From Candidatus Palauibacter soopunensis (GTDB lineage Bacteria > Gemmatimonadota > Gemmatimonadetes > Palauibacterales > Palauibacteraceae): DNA of 64,000 bases. Positions 55,963 to 64,000 of this stretch are shown in pieces. The position numbers and the translations under genes were made by a program. The notes under the pieces are model-generated. The model made no database searches, was not told where the DNA came from, and worked only from the letters and a program-made list of their open reading frames with translations. Each line of letters begins with the position of its first letter. Position 1 is the stretch's first letter. The stretch lies in NCBI RefSeq assembly GCF_947581735.1, contig NZ_CANPVT010000007.1:145068-209067 (forward strand), given 5' to 3'.

Positions 55963-57257
55963 CGCCCGAACTCCGCGTCGATGCGGCGGGCCACGTCCGA
56001 GGCGCTCGAGGCGAGGGACTCTCCCCGAATCAGGCGGCGGTCCATGATCTCCACCGCGAGCGCCTCGATGCGCGAGAAGTCGCGCACGCGGGCGCCCCAC
56101 GTCATCCGGGCGCCCTCCACCAGCGCGATGAACGCGCCCTCCACCCCGGTGTCGTCCGCCGCCGCGATCTCCGCCGCCACGTCGATCCGGGAGGGGATCG
56201 CGAGTCCCGACCCCGCCCGAATGCGCTGCGCTTCGGGCGAGGCGAGAAAGCCGGCCAGGTCGATGGCCCGGCGCAGGCGCGGCGTGTTCGGCGGCACGGC
56301 CCACCCGGACGCGTACAGCACGCTCGTCGCCGCCGCCCGCGAGGGATGGTGCGGGATGGGAACGATGGCCAGGTCCAGGGCGCCCGTCTCGACCAGATCC
56401 CGGAACACGGGGAGCGTCCAGTGGCCCGAGAGCAGGAACGCCTGTCCGCCCGATGCGAAGCGCGCCTCCCGCGCGGGGTCTCCCTGCTGAACGAACTGCG
56501 CGCCCGGGGTGAGGCCGTCCTCCGCCAGGGCGGTGAGGAAGCGGTAGGCCTCCAGCGCTTCCGGCCCGTCCAGGTATCCCGCCGCCCCGTCGCCGCCGGG
56601 CGCGAGGATGTCGCCGCCCGCCGACCACACGAACGGCACCCACTGGTACAGGTTGCGCGGGAAGTCGAACCCGAACACGTCCTCCCGCCCGTCGCCGTCC
56701 GTGTCCGCGACGACCGCCTCCGCGGCCCGGCGGAAGTCCGTCCAGGTCCAGCCGGCCCCGGGCGCGGCGGTTGACGGCGCGGCCGGCAGAAGGTCTTCGA
56801 CGCCCGCGGCGGCGAGCACGCCCCGGTTCGCGTACAGGACCATCGGCGTGAAGTCCTTCGGCAGCGCGAACATGGACGCGCCCCGGCGGAACGCGTCCGC
56901 CACCTGCCCGAACACGCGGTCCGGCCGCCAGCCGAGCGCCTCCATGTACGGCGCGAGGTCCAGCGCCAGCCCGCGCTCCACGAACGTCGGGATGTCGGGC
57001 GAGTCCATGAGATAGACGTCGGGCGGACGCCCCGCCGCGATCGAGGTCAGCAGGCGCTCCTCGTACCCGTTGGGAGCCGATTCGAGCACAACCCGTACGC
57101 CGGGGTTCAGCGCCTCGTAGCGGTCGGCCACCTGCCGCTCGATCTCGAGTTCGTGCCCGCCCGCCCACAGGGCCACGCGCAGCACGGTGTCCGACTCGCC
57201 GGGCGCGCAGCCGGCCGCCGCGAGGCCGAGGGCCGCGAGGACGACGCGGCGCGTCAC
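55959..57257 (-). CDS. sugar ABC transporter substrate-binding lipoprotein
   Basis: 432 residues from GTG 57257 (GTGA overlap with the ATPase). Lipobox LAAAGC in MTRRVVLAALGLAAAGCAPG. Family 1 binding-protein features: LEIERQVADRYEALNPGVRV, GRPPDVYLMDSPDIPTFVERG and FRRGASMFALPKDFTPMVLY. Extracytoplasmic and membrane-anchored. Binds the oligosaccharide taken up by this operon; the ligand is unknown, but the neighbouring clan-G glycosidases suggest an alpha-linked glucoside or related saccharide (inference). Confidence 0.92.
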   Translation of the reverse strand: MTRRVVLAALGLAAAGCAPGESDTVLRVALWAGGHELEIERQVADRYEALNPGVRVVLESAPNGYEERLLTSIAAGRPPDVYLMDSPDIPTFVERGLALDLAPYMEALGWRPDRVFGQVADAFRRGASMFALPKDFTPMVLYANRGVLAAAGVEDLLPAAPSTAAPGAGWTWTDFRRAAEAVVADTDGDGREDVFGFDFPRNLYQWVPFVWSAGGDILAPGGDGAAGYLDGPEALEAYRFLTALAEDGLTPGAQFVQQGDPAREARFASGGQAFLLSGHWTLPVFRDLVETGALDLAIVPIPHHPSRAAATSVLYASGWAVPPNTPRLRRAIDLAGFLASPEAQRIRAGSGLAIPSRIDVAAEIAAADDTGVEGAFIALVEGARMTWGARVRDFSRIEALAVEIMDRRLIRGESLASSASDVARRIDAEFGR

Positions 57258-58399
57258 GGCGAGGCCGGCCGGTCGATCGGTCGCGGCGCCGCCTCCTCGC
57301 GGCGGCCATCCGGACCGAACAGGTGGCTGCGCTCCCACGCGACGGAGACGCTCACCCGGTCGCCGGGCGCGACCCGGAGGCCGGGGCCCGCCCGCGCCAC
57401 CCACGCCGCGTCGCCGGGGCCGTCCAGGTGCACGCGCTGCTCGCTCCCCAGCGCCTCCACCCGCAGCACGGCGGCCCGGAAGTCGCCGGCCCCGGTCGAG
57501 CCGCCGGCCCCGCTCGGGTCGCCGCCGTCGCCGCCAGCGGCCAAGGCAAGGTCCTCCGGCCGCACCCCGAGCGTCGCGTGGTCGAGGTCCGACGGCGCGT
57601 GCAGGGCGAACGGACCGCCCATGAGGCGTCCGCCCTCGTCGCGGGCCAGCGGGATGCAGTTGATGGGCGGCGACCCCACGAAGCCCGCCACGAACAGGTT
57701 CCTCGGCCGGCGGTACACCTCATCCGGCGTGCCCACCTGCTGGAGCCGGCCCCGGTCCATGACCGCGACCCGCTCGCCCAGCGACAGCGCTTCCACCTGG
57801 TCGTGCGTCACGAAAATCATCGTCGTGCCGAGGCGCCGGTGCAGGGCGGCGATCTCGTCGCGCGTCCGCAGGCGCAGTTCCGCGTCCAGGTTCGAGAGCG
57901 GCTCGTCGAACAGGAACACGCCCGGATCGCGAACCATGGCGCGTCCCAGGGCCACCCGCTGGCGCTGTCCCCCGGACAGTTCGCCGGGCTTCCGCGACAG
58001 CAGGTCGGAGAGGCCGAGCGCGGCGGCGGCGTCCGCCACCCGCCGCTCGATCTCGTCGCGCGGGGTGCCGCGCACGCGCAGGCCGAAGCCCAGATTCCCC
58101 GCCACAGTCATGTGCGGGTAGAGCGCGTAGCTCTGGAACACCATGGACACATCGCGGGCGCCCGGCTCGACGTCGTCCACGCGCCGTCCCCCGATCCACA
58201 CCTCCCCGGCGGTGGGTGCGATGAGCCCGGCGATGAGGCGAAGCAGCGTGCTCTTCCCGCACCCCGAGGGTCCCACCAGCACGACCAGCTCTCCCGGCCG
58301 GACCTCCAGGTCCAGCGCCCGGACGGCCACGACTTCGCCGTACCGCTTCTCCACGCCGCGCAGTTCCACGCCCTGGGGCGCGCGCGTCACGAGGCCCAT
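57254..58399 (-). CDS. carbohydrate ABC transporter ATPase, MalK/UgpC-like
   Basis: 381 residues from ATG 58399, or from GTG 58390 which would give a 4-nt GTGA overlap with the glycosidase. Walker A GPSGCGKST, Q-loop VFQSYALYPHMTV, signature ELSGGQRQRVALGRAMV, Walker B VFLFDEPLSNLDAELR and switch VTHDQ, followed by a C-terminal TOBE/regulatory domain of about 130 residues. Energises the MalF-MalG pair. Confidence 0.96.
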   Translation of the reverse strand: MGLVTRAPQGVELRGVEKRYGEVVAVRALDLEVRPGELVVLVGPSGCGKSTLLRLIAGLIAPTAGEVWIGGRRVDDVEPGARDVSMVFQSYALYPHMTVAGNLGFGLRVRGTPRDEIERRVADAAAALGLSDLLSRKPGELSGGQRQRVALGRAMVRDPGVFLFDEPLSNLDAELRLRTRDEIAALHRRLGTTMIFVTHDQVEALSLGERVAVMDRGRLQQVGTPDEVYRRPRNLFVAGFVGSPPINCIPLARDEGGRLMGGPFALHAPSDLDHATLGVRPEDLALAAGGDGGDPSGAGGSTGAGDFRAAVLRVEALGSEQRVHLDGPGDAAWVARAGPGLRVAPGDRVSVSVAWERSHLFGPDGRREEAAPRPIDRPASP

Positions 58400-60687
58400 C
58401 GCACCCGCAGGCCCTCGCCGCGCGGCCCGTCGAACCGCTCGCCGTCCACGGTCGCGCTCACCCGCTCGGGTTCCACCTCGACCGACACGGTGCGCCCCCG
58501 CGCGACGGCCGGTCCCAGCGACACGCGGGCCGGACCGTTCGGCAGCGGCCGCACCTCGATGCCCGATGCGTCCACGTGAAGCCCGCCGAATCCGCGCGCC
58601 AGCAGGTCGAGGATCCACGAGTGCTGGTAGTCGTCGATGCCCCGGAAGTGGCACGCGCGGCCCGTGTGCGGGTTGTAGTGCTCGAAACAGTTGGGGCGCG
58701 CGGGATCGCCATCGGTGAACATCATGCGCGCGAAGCGGTTGAGCATGTCGGCCGCCAGGGCGCCCGCCCGCGCGTGCGCCCGCGAGTTCCCGCCGCGCCA
58801 GCAACGCAGCAGCCCTTCGATCACGTGGCTCGTCGTCATCGGCCAAACCCGTCCGTTCCACGGGCAGTTGCGGCGCTTCCCGCGCCAGATGCCCTCCGCC
58901 GAGAATCGCGGATCGTCCACGCTGGACGAAGGCAGGGGGAAGCGCGTCCCGAACGTCGCCGGATCCTCGAGGTGGTCGAGCAGGGCATCGAGCCGCGCCC
59001 CGTCTACGCCTCCGGTAAGCAGCGGATAGAACCCCACCGCCGCCTTCACGCCGGTCCGCTCGCCCGTGCGTCCGTCCACATCCGTGAACAGCCCGGCCTC
59101 CGCCGACCACATGCGCTCGTCGATCGCTCTCCGGCAGCGCGCCTCGAGTTCGCGCCACGCGGCCTCGTCGCCCGCCCGCTCCAGACGGCGCGCCACGGCG
59201 GCGAGGGCGCGAAACAACTGGTGCGCGTACACCGTGACGTCGATCCCCTTGAGCCGGAGCCGGGGACGCCACCCGGCCACGTCGGCCTCCCCGTCCACCG
59301 CCATGTAGCGCGACATATACTCCTGTCCCGTCTCGAAATGGTTCGTGACGGTGAACATCCCCGACGCTTCGGGATCGCGCGCCGCCGTCAGCCAGCGGGC
59401 GTAGCGCGACAGCCCCTCGTAGCAGCGGGCCAGCGCCGCCGCATCCGGGTGCATGTCATCGACCGCGAGCAGCGCATCGCCCCAGTTCGCGTGGTAGAAG
59501 TCCGTTCCCTCGAGGCGCTCGGGATAGAGGCGCCCGTGGAAGGAGCCGTCGGGCTTCTGGTTGTCGACGAAGTTCAGGAGCGAGCCCCACGCCTCGCGCC
59601 CGCCCTTCCGCCACCGCATCTCCATCATGTGGCACTGCGCGCTGTAGGCGATCGGCACGTGGAAGTACTCCGGGCCCTCCGCGATGGCGGGGTGCCGCAC
59701 GGGCCCCCACGAACCCTCGATGCGGTTCAGGCCGAGACCATGGACGCGGTAGTCGAAGGTGCGGTCGAGATACGGATCGCCGCTCTCGAAGTGCGGAAAA
59801 CCGCCGAAGAAGGACTCCCAGGCGGAGGCCGCCGGGATCTCGCCCGGCGGGGACGTTGGAGTAGGGGATGTCGGAGTAGGGGACGTTGGAGTAGGGGACG
59901 TTGGAACCGAGGACGCAGAATCCGGGCGTCGGGGTTCTACGCCCGGGAGGTGGAGAGTCAGCCGGAACGCCGGTGAGCCGCCGTCGATCGACGACATCGG
60001 AAACGCGACGGCGATCCAGATCCACCCGGAGCGGGGCGCGTCCGGGTCGGAGCTTAGCTCGACATCTTCCGCGAACGGCGAATGCCGCCATTCGGGCGCC
60101 CCGCGGCCCTCGGACGGCACGACGCGCCGCCACGCGGGCGATCCCGAGCCCGCGAGTTCCATGCGCAGGACCAGTTCCTGGCCGCGCCCGTCCGAGACGG
60201 CCCGCGTCCAGCCCACCCCGTCCGCCGTCGGCGCCACCCCGTCCGTCGCGTCCGCCGGCTGCGCGGTGAAGCCGACGAGGTGGCCCTCGAAGTCGCGGGG
60301 CACGTCCCAGGCGGATTCCAGGATGCCGCCCGGCAGCACCTGGCGGCGCTCCTCGACGAGAGCGCCGCGCTCGTCGGCCCATGTGACGGCCAGCCGCCCG
60401 GGCCGCCACCTGCCGACCGCCGGCTCGCCACCGCCCGGTCCGGGCGCCGCCCGGCGGAGAGGGCGCTCCCGCCCGTCCGAGCCCACGAGGGCTACCGAGA
60501 ACCCGGGGCCGACCTCGTGCTGCAGCAGGTGAACCGGATCCCAGAACCCCGGCCGGTGCAACCACTCCGGGAACGGCGGCGCCCACACCACGCCGTCCAG
60601 CCCCCCCAGGAACCACTTGTCATCGCGAGCCAGCGCCGCGATGCGAGCCTTCGGCGAAACGGCGGAACGGGACGGGGGGCGGTTCAT
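58387..60687 (-). CDS. large clan-G-like glycoside hydrolase with repeat linker
   Basis: 766 residues from ATG 60687; the longer in-frame reading overlaps the next gene region and is rejected. N-terminal beta-rich domain (about 30-250, opening ARDDKWFLGGLDGVVWAPPF), a Thr-Pro-Ser linker (about 258-280) made of repeated TPTSP units, and an (alpha/alpha)6 catalytic-type domain with EGTDFYHANWGDALLAVDD, GKRRNCPWNGRVWPMTTSHV and HSWILDLLARGF. It lacks a clear signal peptide. First gene of the sugar operon. GH63/MGH1-like is the best description; the specificity is unknown. Confidence 0.82.
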   Translation of the reverse strand: MNRPPSRSAVSPKARIAALARDDKWFLGGLDGVVWAPPFPEWLHRPGFWDPVHLLQHEVGPGFSVALVGSDGRERPLRRAAPGPGGGEPAVGRWRPGRLAVTWADERGALVEERRQVLPGGILESAWDVPRDFEGHLVGFTAQPADATDGVAPTADGVGWTRAVSDGRGQELVLRMELAGSGSPAWRRVVPSEGRGAPEWRHSPFAEDVELSSDPDAPRSGWIWIAVAFPMSSIDGGSPAFRLTLHLPGVEPRRPDSASSVPTSPTPTSPTPTSPTPTSPPGEIPAASAWESFFGGFPHFESGDPYLDRTFDYRVHGLGLNRIEGSWGPVRHPAIAEGPEYFHVPIAYSAQCHMMEMRWRKGGREAWGSLLNFVDNQKPDGSFHGRLYPERLEGTDFYHANWGDALLAVDDMHPDAAALARCYEGLSRYARWLTAARDPEASGMFTVTNHFETGQEYMSRYMAVDGEADVAGWRPRLRLKGIDVTVYAHQLFRALAAVARRLERAGDEAAWRELEARCRRAIDERMWSAEAGLFTDVDGRTGERTGVKAAVGFYPLLTGGVDGARLDALLDHLEDPATFGTRFPLPSSSVDDPRFSAEGIWRGKRRNCPWNGRVWPMTTSHVIEGLLRCWRGGNSRAHARAGALAADMLNRFARMMFTDGDPARPNCFEHYNPHTGRACHFRGIDDYQHSWILDLLARGFGGLHVDASGIEVRPLPNGPARVSLGPAVARGRTVSVEVEPERVSATVDGERFDGPRGEGLRVRWAS
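59849..59908. repeat. 15-bp tandem repeat inside glycosidase gene
   Basis: Four consecutive 15-bp units based on GGGGACGTTGGAGTA (units at 59849, 59864, 59879 and 59894; the last is partial and the second has two changes). On the coding strand each unit gives TPTSP in the interdomain linker. The 15-bp length keeps the frame, so unit number can change linker length without breaking the protein. Confidence 0.9.
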
Positions 60688-60693
60688 GGGAAC

Positions 60694-60722
60694 ACCATCG
60701 AACCGCCCGGGTCGCCGGTCAA
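60694..60722 (-). promoter_or_regulatory. candidate promoter of the sugar operon
   Basis: On the minus strand TTGACC (60717-60722), a 17-nt spacer and GATGGT (60694-60699), then 6 nt to the glycosidase ATG at 60687. The -10 is poor (3 of 6), but the geometry equals that of guaB and no Shine-Dalgarno is present. The rest of the 180-bp divergent gap holds two CGACGGGTCC repeats and no other clear signal. Confidence 0.3.
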
Positions 60723-60867
60723 CGGCCCGACGGGTCCCGCCCCGCCCCGCGACGGGTCCGGCCCCGGTGCCCGACGCCTCCGGGCCGCGGTCTGACACTT
60801 CCTTCCGGCGAGGCGCGTAGGCGCGCACAGGCCCCCTAACCCCCGCGCTCAGCGTCTGGAGGAAAAG

Positions 60868-61590
60868 ATGTTTCGGAATCGTCGCTCTCTCGCCCGCCCC
60901 TCGCGGCGGATCGCCCTCGCGGGCGCCCTGTTCTGCGGCCTCACGTCGGCGGGCTGTATCTTCGTCGGCGACAGCGAGTCGAGGGACGAAGCAGAGGAAG
61001 TGCGTGAAGATCTGCGCGATGCCGCCGACGACATCGCGGCAAGCATCACCGACGCGGTGGAAGAGATCGGCGAGCACATGACCGACCTCGCCGAGGAACT
61101 GAGCGCCGGTGCGCTGGTCGACAACCCGATCCACTTCCGGGAGTTCTACGATGTTCTGCCCGAGCGGGCGGGGGACTTGAGACGGACCTCGCGCGAGGGC
61201 GCGACGGGCGGAGCTTTCGGGTTCCGCGTGTCGGCGGCCGAAGCCGAGTACGAGGGGAGGAACGGGGCCGAGGTCGAAGTCGCCATCTTCGACATCGGCG
61301 CGCTTCCGGTGATCGGCTCCGAGGGCTTCGTGGAGTGGCTCGATCTCTCGGTCGACCAGGAGAGCGACCGGGGGTGGGAACGCACGATCGAGTACGAGGG
61401 CTACCCGGCCATCGAGGAGTTCCGCCGCACGCGCGGCGACCGCGGCCGCGCGGAGTTCACCTGGTTCATCGAAGACCGCTTCGTCGTCGAGCTGGAGGGA
61501 CGGAACCTGACGATCGACGAACTCCACGCGCTTCGCGACGCGATCGACACCGGCGCCCTGGCCGACATGCGGGACCGCGAAGGCGGGTAG
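60868..61590 (+). CDS. uncharacterised lipoprotein
   Basis: 240 residues, function not recognised. Signal peptide with lipobox TSAGC, an acidic helical segment (SRDEAEEVREDLRDAADDIA) then a mixed alpha/beta domain with AEVEVAIFDIGALPVIGSEG and EFTWFIEDRFVVELEGRNL. GGAGGAAAAG precedes the ATG. Divergent from the sugar operon, so it may share its regulation, but no functional link is visible. Confidence 0.75.
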   Translation: MFRNRRSLARPSRRIALAGALFCGLTSAGCIFVGDSESRDEAEEVREDLRDAADDIAASITDAVEEIGEHMTDLAEELSAGALVDNPIHFREFYDVLPERAGDLRRTSREGATGGAFGFRVSAAEAEYEGRNGAEVEVAIFDIGALPVIGSEGFVEWLDLSVDQESDRGWERTIEYEGYPAIEEFRRTRGDRGRAEFTWFIEDRFVVELEGRNLTIDELHALRDAIDTGALADMRDREGG

Positions 61591-61616
61591 CGCGAAGGGT
61601 TGGCGGCCCGGTCCGG

Positions 61617-64000
61617 CTACCGGTCCCAGTCCGCGGGGTCGGGGATCCCGCGGCTGACCAGCGCCTCCAGGGCGGGATCCAGGGCCAGCGCCTCCGCCAC
61701 CGCCCCGGCCAGTCCCGCGGGTGACGGATCCCGCAGGATCGCGCGCACTTGCCGGGTCGCGGGGTTGCGCACGATGGCGGCGGGAAGGTCGCCCTCGCCG
61801 TCGAGCGTGAAGGATCCGCCGGGCCCCGAGAGCGTGAGACTCGCGAGCGCTCCCGCCCAACCGGGCCGGACGGGCACGGCGAAGGCGAAACCCAGGGCTC
61901 CGTTCCCATGAGCGATGCGCCACATGTCGAAGCGCAACGCGAACAGTTCTTCACCCGACGCGTTCCGGCCGCGAATACGATAATCGCCGCCGCCCCGGGG
62001 CAGGGAAGGCGGAGCGTCGAGGACGAACGCGGGCTCCAGGTAGAGGGCGCCCTCTTCGCTCACGCCGCCCCACAGCAGCAGCGTGCGGTCATTGCCGCCG
62101 GCGACCGCGCGCGAGGCCGATGTGGTCGGCTCGGTGCGCAGGCGGAAGCGCATCGCATTGTAGAAGTGATAGTCCCCGATCCAGTGCGGATCGCAGTATC
62201 CCATGATGTCGGGCCTGTCCGGCGGCACGAGCAGCCCGCCGTCGCGAAAATCGTATCCCCACGCGCCGATGTGCCCGTTCTCTTCGGGATACCAGGGGTC
62301 GGGGCCGGTCGCGCTGCAGGGGGCGTGGCTGAGGCTCATGTTGTGCCCGAACTCGTGCCCGACGATGTCGGCCCGATCATGACTGGAGAAGCTGGCGAAC
62401 CCGCCGACGAAGGCCAGGCCTCCGCCATCGCTGTTCGTCATCGTGCCCATGTAGTGCCCGATGGATCCCTCCGCGGCGCGTATCGCCGCCGTCTGGCCCA
62501 GGAGCGCGCTCTGGTTGTTCGTGGATGTCATGACGGCCTCGTGCCCTCTGACCGTCATGGCTCCGACCGGGAGCAGCGTACGCGTGTCCCAGAAGAGTTC
62601 GTGCTCCGGCGTCAGATTGTTCACGAGACTCACGATCGACGCGTCCGGGTCCGAGGTCAGCACGAACGGGATCACCGTGACTTTGAACGTGGGCATCCTC
62701 CGGACATCGACCGCCCGCCGCCCGCTGTCGGGGATCCGCCGCGTGAGTCCCAGGGCCGGGTCCAGCGTGCCGTCGGGGTCCGTCTCGACGACGATTTCGA
62801 GCCCCGGCTGCACGACCCGTCCGGGAATCACGGCGTTTGCCGTTGTGGCGAGATCGCCTTCCTGGATCTCCGTCGGCACGGGGTTCGACTGCGCGGGAAT
62901 GTCGACGACGTGGGTTTCGGCGCCCTCCACGTAGAACCGGGCCCGGACGGCCGGGAAATCGACGGACGCCCCCTCCGGTGCGGTGAGAAACACGCGCAGG
63001 AGCGCGGAATCCCCGGCCACGAGCGGCACCGGGAACCGTGATGACTGTACGGCCTGCGTGAGCACGATCGATGCGTCCTGCCCGCACGCGGCGACCCGGT
63101 GTCTGTACAGCCGCTCCAGCCAGTCCCGGAAGGCGGGTTCGACGGGCGCACACAGCGCCGAACCGCCCAGGTGGAGCTGGACCAGTCGCCGCATCGACGT
63201 CAACTCGACGGGCAGCGGGCCGGCGAGCCCGGCGTTGTCCGACAGGTTCAGCGCCCGCAGCGCCGCCAGGCGCCCGAACGTCGCGGGCACCGGACCTTCG
63301 AGGTCGTTGCGCATGAGCAGCAGGACCTCGAGTCGCCTGAGGTCTCCGAGTCCGGGCGGGATGGGTCCCGTGAGATCGTTGTCGCTCAGATCCAGCCGAC
63401 GCAGGTCGCGAAGATTGCCCAGCGCGGCCGGGATTCGCCCCCCGAATCCGTTGAGGCTGAGGTCCAGTTCGTCCAGGTAGCCGAAGTCGCCGATCAGCGG
63501 CGGGATCTCGCCATCGAAGTGGTTGTCGCGAAGATCCAGGTGCACGAGAATCGGCAGCCGGCCCAGTTCCGGCGGGATCGTCCCCGCGAGCGCGTTTCGC
63601 GACAGGATGAGCGACTGGAGCCGGTCGAGGTCGCCGAGTTCCGGGGGCAGATGCCCCTCGAGTCCGTTGAAGTCGAGGTCGAGGTCCGTCACCCGCCCCG
63701 CCGCGTCCACGCCCACGCCATGCCACGTATCCAGCGGCCGCCCGGACAGCCAGTTGTCATCGTTGTTCCAGCCCTCGCCGCCCGTCGCTTCGTAGAACGC
63801 CCGCAGCACGACGTGATCCGCCGTCACGAGTTCAGGTACGAGGACGCTGAAGTCCAGCCGGGCCTGGAGCGCCCGGGGATCGCGGGCGCGGATCGTGACT
63901 CGCGCTTCGCCCGGCGCGACCCCGACGACGGTGACGGTGGCGCCCGAAAGCGAGGCCGAGGCGACGCCGGCGTCGGAAGTCTCGATGGAGTACGTCAGGG
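61617..64000 (-). CDS. secreted LRR-metzincin protein, 5' end outside window
   Basis: The frame is open to base 64000; residues before the GTG at 63827 read SLSGATVTVVGVAPGEARVT, the end of an Ig-like (Big-type) domain, so the protein continues beyond the window. Then an LRR block of plant RI type (LSRNALAGTIPPELGRLP; FNGLEGHLPPELGDLDRLQS), a linker, a beta-rich domain and a metalloprotease with HEFGHNMSLSH (HExxHxxxxxH, about 62326-62366) and a downstream IMGYCDPHW Met-turn, typical of metzincins. Presumed secreted surface protease or adhesin. Convergent with the lipoprotein at 60868. Confidence 0.85.
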   Translation of the reverse strand, partial: LTYSIETSDAGVASASLSGATVTVVGVAPGEARVTIRARDPRALQARLDFSVLVPELVTADHVVLRAFYEATGGEGWNNDDNWLSGRPLDTWHGVGVDAAGRVTDLDLDFNGLEGHLPPELGDLDRLQSLILSRNALAGTIPPELGRLPILVHLDLRDNHFDGEIPPLIGDFGYLDELDLSLNGFGGRIPAALGNLRDLRRLDLSDNDLTGPIPPGLGDLRRLEVLLLMRNDLEGPVPATFGRLAALRALNLSDNAGLAGPLPVELTSMRRLVQLHLGGSALCAPVEPAFRDWLERLYRHRVAACGQDASIVLTQAVQSSRFPVPLVAGDSALLRVFLTAPEGASVDFPAVRARFYVEGAETHVVDIPAQSNPVPTEIQEGDLATTANAVIPGRVVQPGLEIVVETDPDGTLDPALGLTRRIPDSGRRAVDVRRMPTFKVTVIPFVLTSDPDASIVSLVNNLTPEHELFWDTRTLLPVGAMTVRGHEAVMTSTNNQSALLGQTAAIRAAEGSIGHYMGTMTNSDGGGLAFVGGFASFSSHDRADIVGHEFGHNMSLSHAPCSATGPDPWYPEENGHIGAWGYDFRDGGLLVPPDRPDIMGYCDPHWIGDYHFYNAMRFRLRTEPTTSASRAVAGGNDRTLLLWGGVSEEGALYLEPAFVLDAPPSLPRGGGDYRIRGRNASGEELFALRFDMWRIAHGNGALGFAFAVPVRPGWAGALASLTLSGPGGSFTLDGEGDLPAAIVRNPATRQVRAILRDPSPAGLAGAVAEALALDPALEALVSRGIPDPADWDR

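Noticed and set aside
55963-57309. N-terminal extension of the MalF-like permease through the binding-protein gene
   Set aside because: Low-complexity Arg/Gly-rich reading of another gene; GTG 55962 forms a GTGA overlap and gives an immediate membrane helix.
59849-59908. Short regular repeats considered as CRISPR
   Set aside because: The units are 15 bp with no spacers and lie in frame within a coding linker.
60688-61923. N-terminal extension of the first glycosidase across the divergent gap and lipoprotein
   Set aside because: It runs antisense through an independent lipoprotein gene with its own Shine-Dalgarno and signal peptide.

Overview
This 64 kb window is a dense, high-GC chromosomal segment (third positions mostly G or C) with no rRNA, tRNA, insertion sequence, phage gene or CRISPR array that I can see. 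Several envelope features point to a two-membrane bacterium: many lipoprotein signal peptides, a SurA/PpiC-type chaperone, an EnvC-like LytM protein with FtsEX, an AmiC-type amidase and an MltD-type lytic transglycosylase. Base composition, gene order style and the mix of M28 peptidase, Asp-box propeller, DUF5107-TPR and LRR proteins fit a Gemmatimonadota-like organism. That placement is inference, not a database result.

Layout. 1-6 kb: nitrogen assimilation, with a very large NAD-glutamate dehydrogenase (cut by the window start) facing a type I glutamine synthetase. 6-10 kb: a phosphopantetheinyl transferase and a nucleotide-sugar epimerase on the minus strand, then a small helical protein and IMP dehydrogenase on the plus strand. 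10-12 kb: a LysM lytic transglycosylase whose 3' end overlaps a convergent UDP-sugar dehydrogenase. 11.8-26.4 kb: a long minus-strand run read as DUF58, BatA-like protein, mfd, ppiC/surA, pdxA, ftsE, ftsX, envC, holB, moaC and UDP-sugar dehydrogenase, mostly joined by ATGA or GTGA overlaps. 26.5-35.2 kb: a plus-strand run of M28 peptidase, YtxH protein, smpB, amiC, pyrK, pyrD, an AmgK-like kinase fused to a RapZ C-terminal domain, a MurU-like nucleotidyltransferase and a quinone oxidoreductase. 35.2-35.9 kb: a Phd/PIN toxin-antitoxin pair behind a perfect 11-bp inverted repeat. 35.9-42 kb: a MoaD-like protein coupled to an Asp-box propeller, then DUF72, rhomboid and leuB, then thiC behind a TPP riboswitch. 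42-46 kb: a small lipoprotein, a VLCAD-type acyl-CoA dehydrogenase and an MFS permease.

46.2-60.7 kb is the most interesting block. It is an apparent eight-gene minus-strand operon: large (alpha/alpha)6 glycosidase, MalK-type ATPase, binding lipoprotein, MalF-like permease with an unusual roughly 300-residue N-terminal extension, MalG-like permease, second glycosidase, a nucleotidyltransferase-galactokinase fusion, and a DUF5107-TPR lipoprotein. Read as a pathway, it would capture an oligosaccharide, import it, cleave it and convert the free sugar directly to a nucleotide sugar on one bifunctional enzyme, analogous in domain order to Bacteroides FKP. A second candidate system is the kinase-RapZ fusion with its MurU-like partner, which suggests amino-sugar or peptidoglycan recycling with a built-in metabolite sensor. 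The window ends with an unidentified lipoprotein and a large secreted LRR-metzincin protein that runs off the right edge.

Recurrent sequence habits: two convergent gene pairs end on one shared CTAG, each strand reading it as TAG. Several genes (guaB and DUF72 most clearly) have a -10-like hexamer only 5-7 nt before the ATG and no Shine-Dalgarno, suggesting leaderless mRNAs.
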